Below, piece after piece: positions 1-12,650 of a DNA stretch of 64,000 bases. The stretch covers positions 1,798,001-1,862,000 of the forward strand of contig JAFFJZ010000041.1 of assembly GCA_018340375.1 (NCBI GenBank), given 5' to 3'. The first letter of the stretch is position 1; each line of letters begins with the position of its first letter. This DNA comes from Gonatopus flavifemur. Taxonomy: Eukaryota > Arthropoda > Insecta > Hymenoptera > Dryinidae. A program made the position numbers and the translations under genes. A model generated the notes under the pieces. That model saw only the letters and a program-made list of their open reading frames with translations, ran no database searches and was not told the DNA's origin.

Positions 1-1514
1 TGAAGTATCTCTCGTAAGTCACATTTACTTGTAATTAAGTGTAATAAGAAGCAGAAGACGAAACAGTACGTTTAATTGTTATGACGTTTACGCACACGGA
101 ACTCTTACAGACGATGAGAGTCGTACGTTTGTATACAATAACTGACATAATTTCAATAATTTCTAGTCATTATATTGGCTTGTGCAATTCGTTTTCATTA
201 TGAAAATGAATTTTCACAAAAGAAATACTTTTGAAATTGAATTCAACGCACTGTTGTAAAAACTTTCTTGATGTGCACTATGTAAACGAGCATATCACGT
301 ACTTTATACAAAAACTAGAATCGCGGGAAACATGATTTTATGATTTGTTCTCCCGTAATTTATATCACAATCAAATTTTTCAAGTACACTGGTAGAAAAA
401 TTCTCAAATTTACTAGAAAATTTCTTGTAAAATTTAATATAAGTTATAAAATTCGAGAATTTTTTATCCAAATGTGAGAAATTATTTAATCAATCTACAC
501 ATATCTTATTGAAATTAAGAAGAGAAATCTTAAAATAAGGAAATATATATTATTGAAATTAATATCATATTATGAAGATTAATAAATTTTGTTATATAAA
601 AAGTTTCATAATAAGTTCATGAAACTTGAGGCAGATTTTTTTCACAGGGAAGAGTTCGTATCCCATCCAATTTTCCATTCGTCAATGAGATTTTAGAACG
701 TATTTCAAAGAGAACACATCCTAATTATAAAATTTAGTGATAAGAAGAACTGGAAAATCATCCAACATAACTCTACGACACTTTGTTACAATTCAAAACC
801 GAAATGATTGATATTCAATTACTTATAACTGTACAGTAATCTATTTTTCGATCATTCGAATATGAGATCTTACAATGAATTGATCAAGGGAAAAAGATTG
901 ATTAACATACATAAATATGTACATAAAATGCTCTTGATATCGCGATAATGATGAAAATAAAAAAATGGAAATGGAAAGAGAAAGGCAAGGAACAAATCGC
1001 GAATGGAAAGTAAAGAGCAAGAAAGGAATTGCAGTGCGAAAGGATAATATAGTGTTTAGAGGCCACTGACACGAGTCAACGTTCATTTGCATAAGCACTC
1101 ACACTCGTGATACATTTAAAACTCGTGTCTCGGAATTAACCGGCGGATCTGTACTATTTGTTCACTTTGATCGTTGTTTGTTACCTCGTGTATACATTTG
1201 ACGTCTGTTCCTCGTACCATGAACAACAATAAGAAGATGAAAAGTCTCGTTGCGGGAAAACCTATTGACAAACTAACGCGTTTACATGTTTTCGATTCCA
1301 CCCAACGTAAGAGTGTTCGTTCAAGTATCTTCAAACACTCGTAACCTGTTTGAATATTTCATGAGGCTTCAAAGGAATTCTATACGGATTTGGAAGAATA
1401 GACGTGTCATTGACGGTATTCAATTTTCTAATAAGAATTCAATTTACGATAAGTTGGGTTTGTTGTATGTTGTAATATGAAATAGATCTTCCGATCTTGG
1501 AAAAATACATAAAG
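1..1514. other. Non-coding AT-rich DNA
   Basis: I see no gene here. The open frames are short and have no recognisable domains, and no splice-bounded coding exon stands out. The tract is AT-rich with short homopolymer runs. Old decayed transposon sequence is possible but I cannot delimit any. Confidence 0.6.
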
Positions 1515-1880
1515 AAAAGAAGTCACACAAATCATGGTGAATTATTCCCCATCCTTGGAGTAATTTACCGTGCTACCGATGCTACCGTGTTTTTGAAAAT
1601 AAATTAATTCAAAATATGAACATACAAGGGAGCAACGATGTTTAAAAAGTACACTGTAAAAACTGATTGTACAATATTTAACCGTGAATATAGAACTTTT
1701 CACCCTGATTTGGTAGACCTTTTCCTTTTGGCAATCTCCTTGAATGGCAAAAAAGTCAGCTATTTTTGATGAAAAAATAATTCCCACACAATTGTGAAAT
1801 GGAATCTATTACTGAAGTGAGAAAAACTTCACCATAAAAAATCTAATTGCGGGGGAATTATTTTTTCTATTAAAAATAAG
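1515..1880. repeat. Degenerate CACTGTG-type inverted-repeat element
   Basis: Phrases such as a 'TTGATGAAAAAATAATTCC' core, 'CTGATTTGGTAGA' and 'ATTATTCCCCA' recur here, at 12.3 kb and at 57.4 kb in the same order. This marks an old diverged copy of that family. The ends are not clean, so the limits are approximate. Confidence 0.35.
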
Positions 1881-1956
1881 AAATGTTTTTCCCACTTTGA
1901 AGAATTATTTTGCCTTTTGAATGTTGAATTCTCTAAGAATGAAGTAAAAGTGAGTA

Positions 1957-2156
1957 TCACCACAGATGTTTCATTCAGAGTTCATTTACATTAAAATCTC
2001 CGTAACAGGGACCTAGCAAAGTCAACTTAGCGATTTGATGTAACAATCATGTCGGTATAATGAACATGATTGTTACATCCAATCGCTAAGTTGACTTTGT
2101 TAGGTCCCTGTTGCGGAGATTTTAATGTAAATGGACTCTGAATGGAACATCTGTGA
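1957..2156. repeat. Palindromic foldback MITE with TA target duplication
   Basis: The left arm, reading outward from a centre near 2054, is the reverse complement of the right arm over about 95 bases with few mismatches. The ends are TCACCACAGATG and CATCTGTGA, flanked by TA on both sides (1955-1956 and 2157-2158). There is no coding capacity. It is a non-autonomous DNA element mobilised in trans by an unknown transposase. Confidence 0.8.
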
Positions 2157-3059
2157 TATTTACGTTTCCGTATACTGCTTGAGTTCATAGAGGAATTTCG
2201 CTGCCACCATTTTGTGGGGAAAATTCCACAATCATTTTTCACAATGTGAAGTAGATAAAAAGATACCCGTACAGAAATTTGCCATTGGCACTTGCATGGC
2301 GCAACACTGAAATGATAACATCATTGTATGATTTATCAATGTGTTTTTCCAATAGAGCCCCATCGTTGGTGCACAAATGGCAATGAAATAGAAAAATCTG
2401 TTTATCAATGTTGAGCCAACGATAAAACTGTAGAAAATATATATAAAGTATGCCCATTTCACAATTTTCAATATATGCACTGTTGAAAATTTCCACATGA
2501 ATTTCAATGTAAATCTACTGGAAGTTTTTTTCAAGTGCGTAACTGAAAATTCATGTACAGGTTCCACAAATTTCAAGTCTACATACATTAAATTTAATGG
2601 ACATGGATTTGAAATTCAATGTATGAATACATGAAATTTGTATATGAATTTTCATTCGCGTTCCAGAAAAAAACTTCTAGTAAATTTTCTTTGAAACTCA
2701 TTAAGGACCTGAAAATTAAGGACCTTCAAGCGACAGACGAAACATACGATATTTTTCGCATCCTTCTTTTATAAAATATGTAAGAATTACAAATTTCAAA
2801 TATGTGATAATAAAATACATGCAAGGGATTGCGCACTGTGAATGCAAATTCTCATTCCATATTGGTTCTGAAATATAGGAAGACAAATTTTCTGAATATA
2901 ACCTTCAATCGTAGGAATTTCCCATCGATCCCATAATGTTTCAGAACCACTATGAAATTGAAATCCTCAATCCCAAGCATGTATTTTATCATCGTATTCA
3001 TGAAATTTTGATTTCTCACGTGGTTCACGAAAATATTTCGCGTAAAATTTCGTACCCTT
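2157..3059. other. Non-coding stretch with CATGAAATT-rich segment
   Basis: There is no gene. From about 2465 to 2640 short motifs like CATGAATTT and TGAAATTTG recur in both orientations. The same wording appears near 3.4 kb and 11.6 kb, so this is probably old repeat. The frames here show no domain. Confidence 0.5.
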
Positions 3060-3167
3060 CCCCAACAGAACCTAAAATTTGTGTACGTCCAGGAAACGTC
3101 CAAATACGTTTCTCAGACGTCCTTCGGAGGTTTCCTGGACGTACACAAATTTTAGGTTCTGTTGGGG
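3060..3167. repeat. 108-bp hairpin MITE, CCCCAACAGAACC ends
   Basis: This is a near-perfect hairpin. CCCCAACAGAACCTAAAA at the left is mirrored by TTTTAGGTTCTGTTGGGG at the right, with arms of about 42 bases. It is flanked by TTC on both sides (3057-3059 and 3168-3170), a likely 3-bp target duplication. The ends resemble the CCCA.ACAGC group found throughout the window. Confidence 0.8.
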
Positions 3168-4115
3168 TTCAGTGTCGTTCAAGCACTCTCAACGATAAGA
3201 CTCGTAGAGTGTAAGCTAATGCGATTGAGAATAATAATTTCAAAATTTATAATCACCAAAAGATCATAATTATTCAATTTATTCACTCAATTTCAAACAT
3301 TATTGATGGTTATGTTATTTTCTCAAATCTCTATCGATTTAGTCTAAGTTAATTTTTAATGTACTGATACTTGAAATTGTAATTCAATTCCACATAATTT
3401 GAAAATTAATGTAATAATACTTGGATATCATTTCATGTACCTTCAAGTTGAAATTTCATGTACACTGGTACATTATGAGTGCATTAAAATTCAAGAAATT
3501 TTTAACAGTGTGTTATTTGAGATGTTATTGTGTTCCCCCGATGTATCAGAAAACAACTCGGTGCTTTTACCGCTAAAGTTTGCCATGAGAAGTATACACA
3601 ATATAGATCAGCGGTAGAAGCCCTCTGGTGTGACCTGTAACAAGAACGATTGATGGTTCTTCCAGAGAATTATTTGAGTCTTATATCTTCCTTGTATACA
3701 TCTCTCACTACTCACGAGAAACACTCGATCGGTAACTTAACTAGCGATTCAGCCATCAAAACTTGACATTAAGGAGCATGCTAATATCGAGCCATGCTAT
3801 TACCAATGGTCGGCGCTACATTGAAAACTAATTTTTATCCAGACTAGACCAAAGTTTGTGGCAATATTCAACCACGTTTCAAATGATCCTCATTTTCAAT
3901 AGAATCTATCGTTCGGTCAATGTTGGACCAAGGATGAGCCTAGTAATCACCAAACCTGGCGGAATTGTGAATCAATGGTAAAAGCTGACAACCAAAATTC
4001 GTTGAACACCGATATCGGTGCAACATTACATTTGATGTTAATCAACATTACGCCAAGCTATATTCTATTGTCAGCATTGGCGGAACCTAAAAATTTGCAT
4101 ATGGGTGAATTAGTC
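3168..4115. other. Non-coding stretch, nothing recognised
   Basis: No coding exon, RNA gene or clear repeat boundary is visible. Frames of 60-90 codons occur but have no domain and no codon pattern that stands out. Confidence 0.5.
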
Positions 4116-4325
4116 TTTACTCTGAAAAATAATCGAGGAATTCCCCCTCGAAAAATGGTAGCAAGAAAATGCTTCAGTGATAGGGACCTATTCTCTCCGA
4201 TTTGATAGTTTTCCCTCGCCTTTTGCAGCAGGAATCCCCCATTTTTTCATTATAACAAAACGATTACCACAGGATCAGGGGATGGAAGCAAGAGCAAACT
4301 CCGCACATTTGTTTCACTGTAAGCA
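4116..4325. repeat. Degenerate CACTGTG-type element
   Basis: It begins around CTCTGAAAAATAATCGAGG and ends in GCACATTTGTTTCACTG. Inside are 'GGAATTCCCCCTCG' and 'ATCAGGGGATGGAA', matching in order the copies at 12.3 and 57.4 kb (their ends are CACTGTGAAAAATAA and ACTCCCCACATTTTT). No target duplication is clear. Confidence 0.45.
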
Positions 4326-5100
4326 AAGAATTGAGTGTAAATAGTAATTTCGAATTCTATAGGAAGAGGGATCAAGACCGAACTTTTCCAGTGTTTTTTT
4401 TCACATCATTACCAAGTACTTCTATTAAAATAAAATTCTTCATTTACGATCAATTAAGATTTCTTTCCTATATAATTCTTCATACTTTCTGCACACGTGT
4501 CGATTAATTCGACCTATGTCTTAGATAAAGAAAGAAAAAAACATGTGTGGTTCACAATACATGCCGTGTAGCGGAAACAATAATCGACAAGAGCCTCATC
4601 AAACCTATCTTTCTGCACATATGTAATTTCTAATGACGATTGACCCTGTGTGAGAATCGATCTTACATAAGACGGAACACGTTGGCGACTTCTGTATGAA
4701 TAATAAACTTCTGTTGATAACAATAACCAAGAGAAGTACGATACATCGCATCGCCGGTAGTTTGAGGTTCCAAACGAAACAAATTGTCGCGATACAATGC
4801 TTATTATCGATTCAATTGCACGTACTCCAAAACGCTGAGCAAATCAAAAATCGTCCAAAGAGACGGGATCGACGACGACGACGACAACAACAATAACACA
4901 CGTGCACCTATCTCACGGAGCGTATCACTCGAATGTGTATGCGTTTCTTCCACACATCCACGTACCGTATACACGAAGTGTGTACGTGAAGTGTGGACTA
5001 CTCGCACTTGTAGAACTGGTTTTTCAATCCTGGTTTCTGGAACTACAAAAAGGAACAAGTGCTGCGGGTGCGGGTGTGAGTGCGTTTTGACTTTTTTCGT
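4326..5100. other. Non-coding stretch upstream of the promoter candidate
   Basis: No gene is recognised. From about 4860 the base composition becomes more GC-balanced and contains CGACGA repeats and CACGTG (4900 area). This fits a regulatory region better than the AT-rich transposon background. Frames of about 60-115 codons overlap here on both strands, but none has a domain and they contradict one another. Confidence 0.45.
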
Positions 5101-5262
5101 CAGAGCGAGATGGAAAATTGAAAAGTGAGAGAATTCGTGATAAGGAGGGAGGGAGAACTGGCGGAGAAAGAGGTTCTGATGGAGGGAGGTGACTTGCCAG
5201 CGACAAGTGATAGTTTACAGTTATAGTCAGTCCGAATCGGGCGGTCGGTTAACCAAGATATT
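5100..5262 (+). promoter_or_regulatory. Candidate Inr+DPE core promoter with GAGA-like upstream tract
   Basis: TCAGTC lies at 5227-5232 and fits the arthropod initiator TCAKTY, placing +1 at 5229. AGATA lies at 5256-5260, exactly +28 to +32, and fits the downstream promoter element RGWYV. Upstream, 5100-5195 is purine-rich with repeated GAGAG/GGAGGGAGGG words like GAGA-factor sites. No TATA box is seen at -30. The gene served is unknown. dimm, whose coding starts 25 kb downstream on the same strand, is the only host gene recognised and is a candidate. Confidence 0.45.
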
Positions 5263-6420
5263 ACACTCGTACTTATCCAAGTGCATTCAGTCAATTTAAA
5301 TCGACAACACACATTTATATCGTGAACAGTGAAACACTTAGGAAAATTATTGTGCCAAGTAATTGCTACGAATTCCAGTGAATAAAAAAGTGTCGCCATT
5401 TTTTTTTTGACTTGCCGATACCAACAATATTATTTTTGGTACCATCTATCGTATATAATAAAATTTATCCAATTTTGTGTTATCTTCTGTTCCTCCGATC
5501 GAAAAACAAAATCACACACACACTTCGGGGAAGAGGAAGAGTATAGAAAACTCAAATGGAGAACGATTAACGGTACGCACGCATGGTATAAGAATATAAA
5601 AGAAAAATATTACACGTGTATCCACGAGTACACACTCACGTAATATGAAATTATTCTTTTCAATGAAATATCTGTCTAAGCGCATTTGAAAAAGAAATAT
5701 ATTCTCGTTATTGCATCGCCAGTCACAGACAAGACGACGAAAAAAAACATGAAAGAACGTGTATATATGATTTTAAAAATGTGACAACGTCATCAGCTGA
5801 GGGTAGACAGAGTTTATCGGAGAACGCTGGCGTTCGAAATTGATGTGCACGTCATCATACATGTGTTTCGCCCAATACTTTTCAATTAAACTTGTTTAAC
5901 TAAGGTATACAAAATGAGGATTATCATCGCGAATTAGTTTGAAATTTCGTTTCAACGCGTAACTCATTTTCCTTAATTTTCATTGCAAATTTTTCTCGCA
6001 ATAAAAACATTCCAGAATTTATTATTCGTTGTTTTAAAAACAATTCACAGATTAGATTAAAAGTTCGATTAGATAGGAAACTCTTCATGATTATATATGA
6101 TCAATTTATATCACATGTAACAAGAAATAAATACACGAGATAATTACTCAAATCACTTCTTCAACGAGTTTCGAATACTTGTTTTTATCTGTCAAAACGA
6201 CACTCCAAATGCTCGTGTAAAAGTTTCACGCTTAGATTGAATTTTATCATAAGATTATGATAATGTCAAAAGAAACGCAAGAAAGTTAGACGTATAAGTT
6301 AGAACGTACGTAATCGGGGTAACGAAATGACGTATACGACTGATGAATAGATCTGACAATGATGTAGCGATTGAAAAGTATGAAATAAAATGTTCATCTA
6401 TTCGGTTGGTCGGAAAACCA
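5263..6420. other. Non-coding stretch downstream of promoter candidate
   Basis: If the 5229 start is real, the first part would be an untranslated first exon. Possible donors are GTACGC (about 5574) and GTATAC (about 5905), but none is convincing. No coding region is recognised. Confidence 0.35.
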
Positions 6421-6422
6421 AA

Positions 6423-6447
6423 CCCCCCCCCCCCCCTCCCCGTCCCC
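6423..6447. repeat. Poly-C tract
   Basis: A run of 14 C (6423-6436) is followed by TCCCCGTCCCC. It is an unusual homopolymer in AT-rich DNA and its length may be unreliable in assembly. Confidence 0.85.
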
Positions 6448-7235
6448 ACGTTCCAATTAGACAAATTTTCCAAATTATTATATATAATTTATATATAAAT
6501 GAAAAATATCATTCTTATTGGGAATATACCGCAAAAACCTAGGAATTGAAAATCCGCATGAAAGCAGACGCATGAGAAGTGAACGTACGCTGCGGGATTT
6601 AAAAATTCCAGATACGTGATTCCCACTGTTTTATTCTAATCGAGGCATCAACTTTTCCCTGTTTCTTAGTATGATCACGATTACCGCGAACACAATGTTT
6701 TTAAACTGACAGCAGATTTATAACGAATCTCATTCCATGTGTCTTTGATAAAACCTTAGTTCAGGGGTTTTTCATTTGAAACAAAAATTTATAGATATTC
6801 CAAAAAGAAATTTATGTGCAACAGAATTTATCATTCGCTTGTCGTGAGCGTGAAAAAATCGAAGATAAATTATATTCAAATCCTACTGGCGAAGGTCGAA
6901 TGCATCGAAGATACTGCACTGAGAGAAGGATTTAGTTATAGTCGATGAATATTTCGAAATAAATATTTAGTTATAATTATCGACATGCAGAATCTAAACC
7001 AAGAGCTTTGGTTATAGTTGACTTTATTCATTATTATCAAATCTTAGTAATGATAAACCAATCATATATTTTAGGAAACCATAGTAATTTGGTAACTATA
7101 AGTAGGTTCTTTTATCAACGTGTAGAATACTTATCGAAGTTCGATAGAATGTGAAAAAAGGAGACAATATTCATCAACGATTTTATCAAATTCTCGATAA
7201 ATATTTTCAGATCAGGTCATAATTGTAGAATAGAT
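6448..7235. other. Non-coding stretch with one CACTGAGAGAA end
   Basis: No gene. CACTGAGAGAAGG at about 6917 matches the left end of the CACTGAG elements (9244, 59111), but I found no matching right end. It may be a truncated copy. Confidence 0.4.
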
Positions 7236-7586
7236 CCCATACAGCACCGAGAGGTCCTTAGAACGTTCAGAAAACATGCTTGATTACACAGAGAACGTGC
7301 AAATAACGTCTCAGAATGTTCTAAGAACGTCACATGTACATATGTCTCAGGTCCATGCAAATATCCCGGTTGGTAAGCTTTTGCGAAGTTGCGCACATGT
7401 TTTTGAAGGTTAATTTTCATTAAAGTACGTTGAGAAAACATTATGAGAACATGTTCAGAACGTATTCAGCGGCATCCAAAGTGCAGGTACTCTAAACATT
7501 TGGAAAACCTATTCCTCGGAGGCCAAAACACGTAGAACCAAGTGTATGTTTTCAAAATGTTCAGAGAACTTTCTGTACTGTCTGGG
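7236..7586 (+). repeat. CCCATACAGCAC element with AGAACGTTC-rich interior
   Basis: Its ends are CCCATACAGCAC and GTACTGTCTGGG (inverted, imperfect). The interior carries many AGAACGT, GAACGTTC and GAACATG words in both orientations. It aligns end to end with the element at 54337-54710. A minus-strand frame of about 75 codons crosses the left end and looks spurious. No target duplication is visible, unlike the 54.3-kb copy, which has TA. Confidence 0.8.
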
Positions 7587-9243
7587 CGAATAGTGTTATC
7601 ATTTAGGTTTTGATGTTCTTGAATTCCTGGAAACGTTGAAATCTCTTATACAAACATGGAACTTATATCTCATTTAATTATTCCTTCAGAAATCAGGTGA
7701 AAATTAAACTTTGATAGATGACATTTCAAATGATGTATTCAAACTAATAACATCTGATCAAACCGAATAAAAAGTCTTAAAGAATAACCTTAATTAAATG
7801 TCAGGCTTCGCAACGGCTTTATGAAATTTTGATTGATTGCTTAAGAACGGACTTTAGGTTTTCCTTGCAGTGTAGTATTGAATGTATTGAGATTAAATTT
7901 AGTGATTATTGAAAAATTTGGAAAGAAAAAATGTTCTGAGAAAAACTAGCGTTGTGGGTGACGTTTCCGTGAATTTATTCAAAACGTAAAAAACACACAC
8001 ATGCGCATAATTAATTGTTTTCATAACGCTGAATTAGTTGGAGAGAACCTTCATCGTGTCATGATAATCCAGTCAACAAAAATCAAGGAAATTCTCAAAT
8101 TTAGGTTTTAACCTTTTCTCTCATAGAGTTTTTTTATCATAAATGAAATTCATTTTTGCATACTATGCAAGTAGAAACCTGCAATATTTATTCATCTTAT
8201 TTACTCGGAATGACTAGTATTCCATCAAAGTTATTGCTATAACACTGTACACGATACTGTATTTTTTTTCTTAAAAAATAAAAATATTGTATTCTCATTT
8301 AAAAACAAAAATCGATGTTTCTCATTTTTAATACCCTGTAAAAACAGTTTTCGATATCAGACATTTGTCCATGAAAGTAAGAGTAACGAAAGTGAGATAT
8401 GATTCTGAAGTACCTAATTGAACAATTAAAAAGAGCAGACTTTCGTAAGAAACGCACTCTTTAAATCCGAAAGAGTGAAAAATCATTTGCTTCGCTCCAT
8501 TGAGCCTCAGAAGCGAACTCAGCTCGTCCGCTTCGAGTGGTAAACTCTCACTCTTTGAGAGTAAAAAGTCTATTCTGGAAGTGAAGAGATTGTAAATGTT
8601 AAACCTCAAATCTTCAACTATCACTCTCAAGATTTATAGAATATCACTCGAGATTTGTACAGAAATTTCTGAAAGTCGTGAAATTTCGCAGAGGAAACTT
8701 CAGAGTTTTTCAGAGAAGTTCAGATTTTCATTGGGAAAATTATGAAGAACACGATATTATGAGCGAAAGCGGCAAAAAAACGACAAAAATTGCAAACTTT
8801 GAATACCGATATCTCAATCAATTTTGATCGTGTAAACTTTTATAGCCCATATTTTTAACGGTTCTTATCTCCGCTCTCTTTTCTTTATGGAGACCCGCAT
8901 ACCTGTCTTCACTCGGGAAAAAGTTATGAGCAAATATGTAAAACAAACCTATTTTCCGTGATTTTTCGTTTTTTTACTTTTCGTATAAAAAAATTTCTTC
9001 CAATTTTTGAATAAGCCATTTTGATGAGGAATTCTAATATCATGCAAATAGGGTTGACAATGACATGACTGAATTTCATTGAATTTTAGAACTATGTAGA
9101 AAAAACTAAAGAATGAGAATTTTTACCCCCTGTTCAAAAATGCAAGACTAAATTCAATATCGTTTTGTGACATTATCATTTGTAGATTACCAAACTGAGG
9201 GAAGAAAGGAAAGTTGTAAAATTCACATCTTGCTCAGTAAATA
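7587..9243. other. Non-coding stretch, nothing delimited
   Basis: No gene. A 100-codon minus-strand frame near 8.33-8.63 kb shows no domain. The stretch 8640-8740 shares CAGAG/TTTTTCAGAG wording with 19.26-19.45 kb, suggesting old repeat. Confidence 0.45.
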
Positions 9244-9731
9244 CACTGAGAGAAATAATTACTGAAACCAAGAAAATGTATTCTTGAATATTTTCAAGAA
9301 TACATACACAGTGAAAATTTTATATTAGATATTAGCATATTTATATTGTACTTTTGAGATATATTTGATTATGTCGCTATGAACCACAAGTATACGAGCA
9401 TTCACCATACTCTCTCGTGAGAATGAAGATAAATATGTTATAATTTGAAATAAATATAATTCTGAGCCTCATAATAAAGTATATCCCACGAGTACCATAA
9501 AAATATCGTAATCTTTAATATAAACTTTTCTCTGTGTATTCTTGATGAACAGTTGATATGTCGTAGGCCCAAGAGAAATTTACTTGAGTCAAGAAAATAT
9601 TTCTTCAATTCAAGAATTATATTCTTAATTCCAAAAAAATGTTCTTGTATCAAGGATACATATTTTTAGCGGAATGAATTTCTCCAAACATGAAAATATG
9701 TCGTTGGTGATAGTAATTATTTCTCTCAGTG
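9244..9731. repeat. CACTGAG MITE with perfect 20-bp ends and TA duplication
   Basis: The first 20 bases start CACTGAGAGAAATAATTA. Their perfect reverse complement ends the element. TA lies on both sides (9242-9243 and 9732-9733). The interior is AT-rich with TCTTGAA/TTCAAGAA words. A related copy lies at 59111-59349. It is non-coding. Confidence 0.88.
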
Positions 9732-11602
9732 TATATGGATGATTCAAAGTACAGCTCAAGCTAATGAAATTTTAGTTTATTTCACAACAGGGAATGTAAG
9801 ATATACATCAGCTATGATATACATTGTCAAAAGAAATTTGTGAATTTCACACACAAAATTTGGAAGCAGTTAATTAAATTCATCACAGATTTTATGAGAT
9901 TCAAACCAATTTTTGTAGGAAAACCATTTCGAGATAACATTGTGTTTGAATTTCAATGAAAGTGGAAATTCGGAAATTCAATGCAAAAACATGTGTGTTC
10001 ATTGCCTTCAAACTTTTGCAATATGTAGAAATTTCGATATTTTTTATAGAAATTTTGTCGAGTTTATATTGAATTTGATAAAATATCGGTAAAAACTTTA
10101 TACAAAGTTTATATAAAATATCGATGTCGTGAAATATCGCCCATCGCTATTACGAATAGTTTTTTTTTTCAAACTAACAAAAACGCAAAACATCGTGGAA
10201 TGTAAAATCTACCCGAGGTTTGACAAAAAAATCATGCTTTTTGGAGAAAAAAAATCACTCAAGCTTGCTATAAGAATAATTCAAAAACAGTCTTTCGTGA
10301 ATCTTTTGTGCCTTCTAAATATTTACATGAAAATATCTCAGAAAGATCGCTCGATTGATTTGCTTTTTCGTACCTAAAAAAGTTCTCAAAAAACTACCTT
10401 GTTGATACTCTGATAATTTGATCAACAAAAAATAAATTCCATTTCTCAAACTCCAAGACCATGAAATAGCCTTCGAAAATAACTTTCGAAATTCAAAAAT
10501 AAAAACAATTATGACTAGACTGCAAAAGCTTATGCGAATACAGATTTTTCGTGTTACATATTTTCTATGAATCCTACGTGAACGATATGAAACAACATCC
10601 AGCGTTTTTTCATTTGAAATTAATAACCTGAAAAAAATTTATATTTGTATAAACTTCCGCGATCTAATTATGAAGAAATGATTCTTTACATGAATATTCA
10701 AAATGTTACAACGCCTTCGGGAAAATTAGCAACATTGTTTTTTACTATCCAACTTAACAGCGAACCCTCGAATATGTTGGAAACCAAGATTATTTTTCTG
10801 AAATTCCGATGCAGCTCATTAATCAACGAAAAAGGTGTGTTGGGATCCCTTTCGGATCGGCCAGGTATTCTTCGGATCATGTTTTCCCAAGTCACTGACC
10901 TACTTGCATTGGATACCCGACTCATAGTCAGGTTGCATGGTGAGTTTCGGATGGCAGATTTGATTTAAAATCCTACATCCAAAACAGGTGCACAAACATT
11001 TATCGTCGAAATCATATTCTCTACGCTGTAAAAGATAATAATCCGGAATTTATCTGTATGCGCCAACCGGAAAACTTCGATCAAGGAATATAAAACCTAT
11101 GTAAAATTTATCGTAAATTTGACTGAAAATTTCGAACTTCATGGGATTTTCACCATCATTTCACAGAAAAACAAAAAACACAAAATATACATAATATACA
11201 GGATGGGAAATTTTATGTCAAAGCACAGTAGAGCTGGGTCTATAATCTGATTCAATGCACCAAGAGGCACTCAAAAGGTGCTGTATGTACAATCCAATTC
11301 GTTGTAGACTCGAATTTGCAGTGCAAATCAAAAATTTCTTGACTCAATACACGTACAGCTCCTATTTGAATGTGATCATATGCAAAAAACAAAACTCAAA
11401 ATTTGAAACATTTTCGTATTTTTTTTCGTGAATTTTATCTTTTTTTAATTTTCTGCAATCGATTTTCGAAAACAACTGCATTCGGTTACAAAGGAATCAT
11501 GTTGATGAGCTTTTCGCACAATTTGAAATCGAGTAGTTTTTGCGCAATCGTGCACAGAGCAGTTAGAAAAATGTAGTTTCAAGTAAAACGCGTTTAAAAC
11601 TG
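9732..11602. other. Non-coding stretch, nothing recognised
   Basis: No exon, RNA gene or delimitable repeat was found. A plus frame (10645-10968) and its antisense frame (10698-10925) overlap almost fully, and neither has a recognisable domain. Confidence 0.45.
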
Positions 11603-11794
11603 CACTGTAAAAAATTTCTTCCTAAATTTCATATGAATTCATGTAAAACAATTAACTTTTCTGACTGTTTGTATGAATTTCAATACATTTTGCAGTGAAT
11701 TTCATGAATTCGTGATTGAACTTGATTTCAATTACAAGTTTCAGAATTTTCATATTCATCTCATATAGGAAACTTCAGACTATTTCTTACAGTG
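11603..11794. repeat. CACTGTAAAAAA MITE
   Basis: Left end CACTGTAAAAAATTTCTTCC and right end TATTTCTTACAGTG are inverted. The interior is rich in CATGAATT and GAATTTCA. The target duplication is unclear (TG on the left, CG on the right). A sequence starting AACTGTAAAAAAATTCC near 14.6 kb may be another decayed copy. Confidence 0.55.
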
Positions 11795-12314
11795 CGTTGC
11801 ACGTAAAAACTTAATAATAAAACCACTTACGGATCAATCTACGATACCAAATCTCTCTTCAGCTTTTGTAGCTCAGTCATTGAAAAAAAAAAAAAAATCA
11901 ATCGATTTTTCCGTCATTATAAATGTATATACACCTCCTCTCCCCTCTTGAAAAATACTTTCCATTAGCAAAATTATCCCTGTCTTCGGGATTTCTGCAT
12001 GAAGTAGAAACAAAAGATAAAGTTACCACGTGTTTCAACGTTCTCACTACTGGCATTCTTGGAGTTTAAAAAAGAAATAATTAAGAATATCGATGGAGTG
12101 AGAAATTTGATAAAAAAAAAACAGTCGATTAAAATCTACCGATTGCTAATTTTATCTCAACTCCGGTCTGTACGACAAGGGTTCATCCTCGCTTTGTATT
12201 CTTAGTCATTCCTGACATTCAATATTTTATGATTGATTAGTATCCCATATAGCACAAATGTCTCAGTTATATCTTCAGAAAAAAGAAGGGACAGAAAAAA
12301 TCCGTTTTGTAGTG

Positions 12315-12567
12315 CACTGTGAAAAATAATTGTGGAATTTCCCCGCAAAAAATGGTGACAACAAAGTTCCTCCACAGATGGGGAATTTTTCACCATAATT
12401 TGGTGCACTTTCCCTTCATTTGCGGAGAATTTGACACCCAAAAAAGTAAATAATTCCCCAAAGTGGTGGAAAAATCCCTCATTTTTGATGAAAAAACAAT
12501 TCCTCCACGATGAGGGGACGAAATCCACCAACGGGGCGAAGAAAAACTCCCCACATTTTTTACAGTG
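12315..12567. repeat. CACTGTG MITE with TG target duplication
   Basis: The left end is CACTGTGAAAAATAATTG and the right end CACATTTTTTACAGTG. TG flanks both sides (12313-12314, 12568-12569), so the 2-bp duplication is not TA. It aligns with 57361-57601. The interior holds CCCC-containing blocks and ATTTTTGATGAAAAAACA. Confidence 0.75.
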
Positions 12568-12650
12568 TGGTTTTTGTGCTACTTTTTCCGAATCTTCTCA
12601 ACATTTTTAGCAGGTGCAATTCTGACATGAATTTTCGGTGACATGAACTA

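Noticed and set aside
4784..5128. 114-codon plus-strand frame with poly-Asp/Asn and Cys-rich parts
   Set aside because: It overlaps an 84-codon minus frame and a further plus frame over the same bases, has no domain, and lies just upstream of the promoter candidate.
9244..9731. Assigning all TA-flanked CAC elements to Tc1/mariner
   Set aside because: Sister elements with the same kind of ends have CA, CG, TG and TT duplications, so TA alone does not establish that superfamily.
10645..10968. 107-codon plus frame and its 75-codon antisense
   Set aside because: No domain, no splice context, and the two frames lie on each other.
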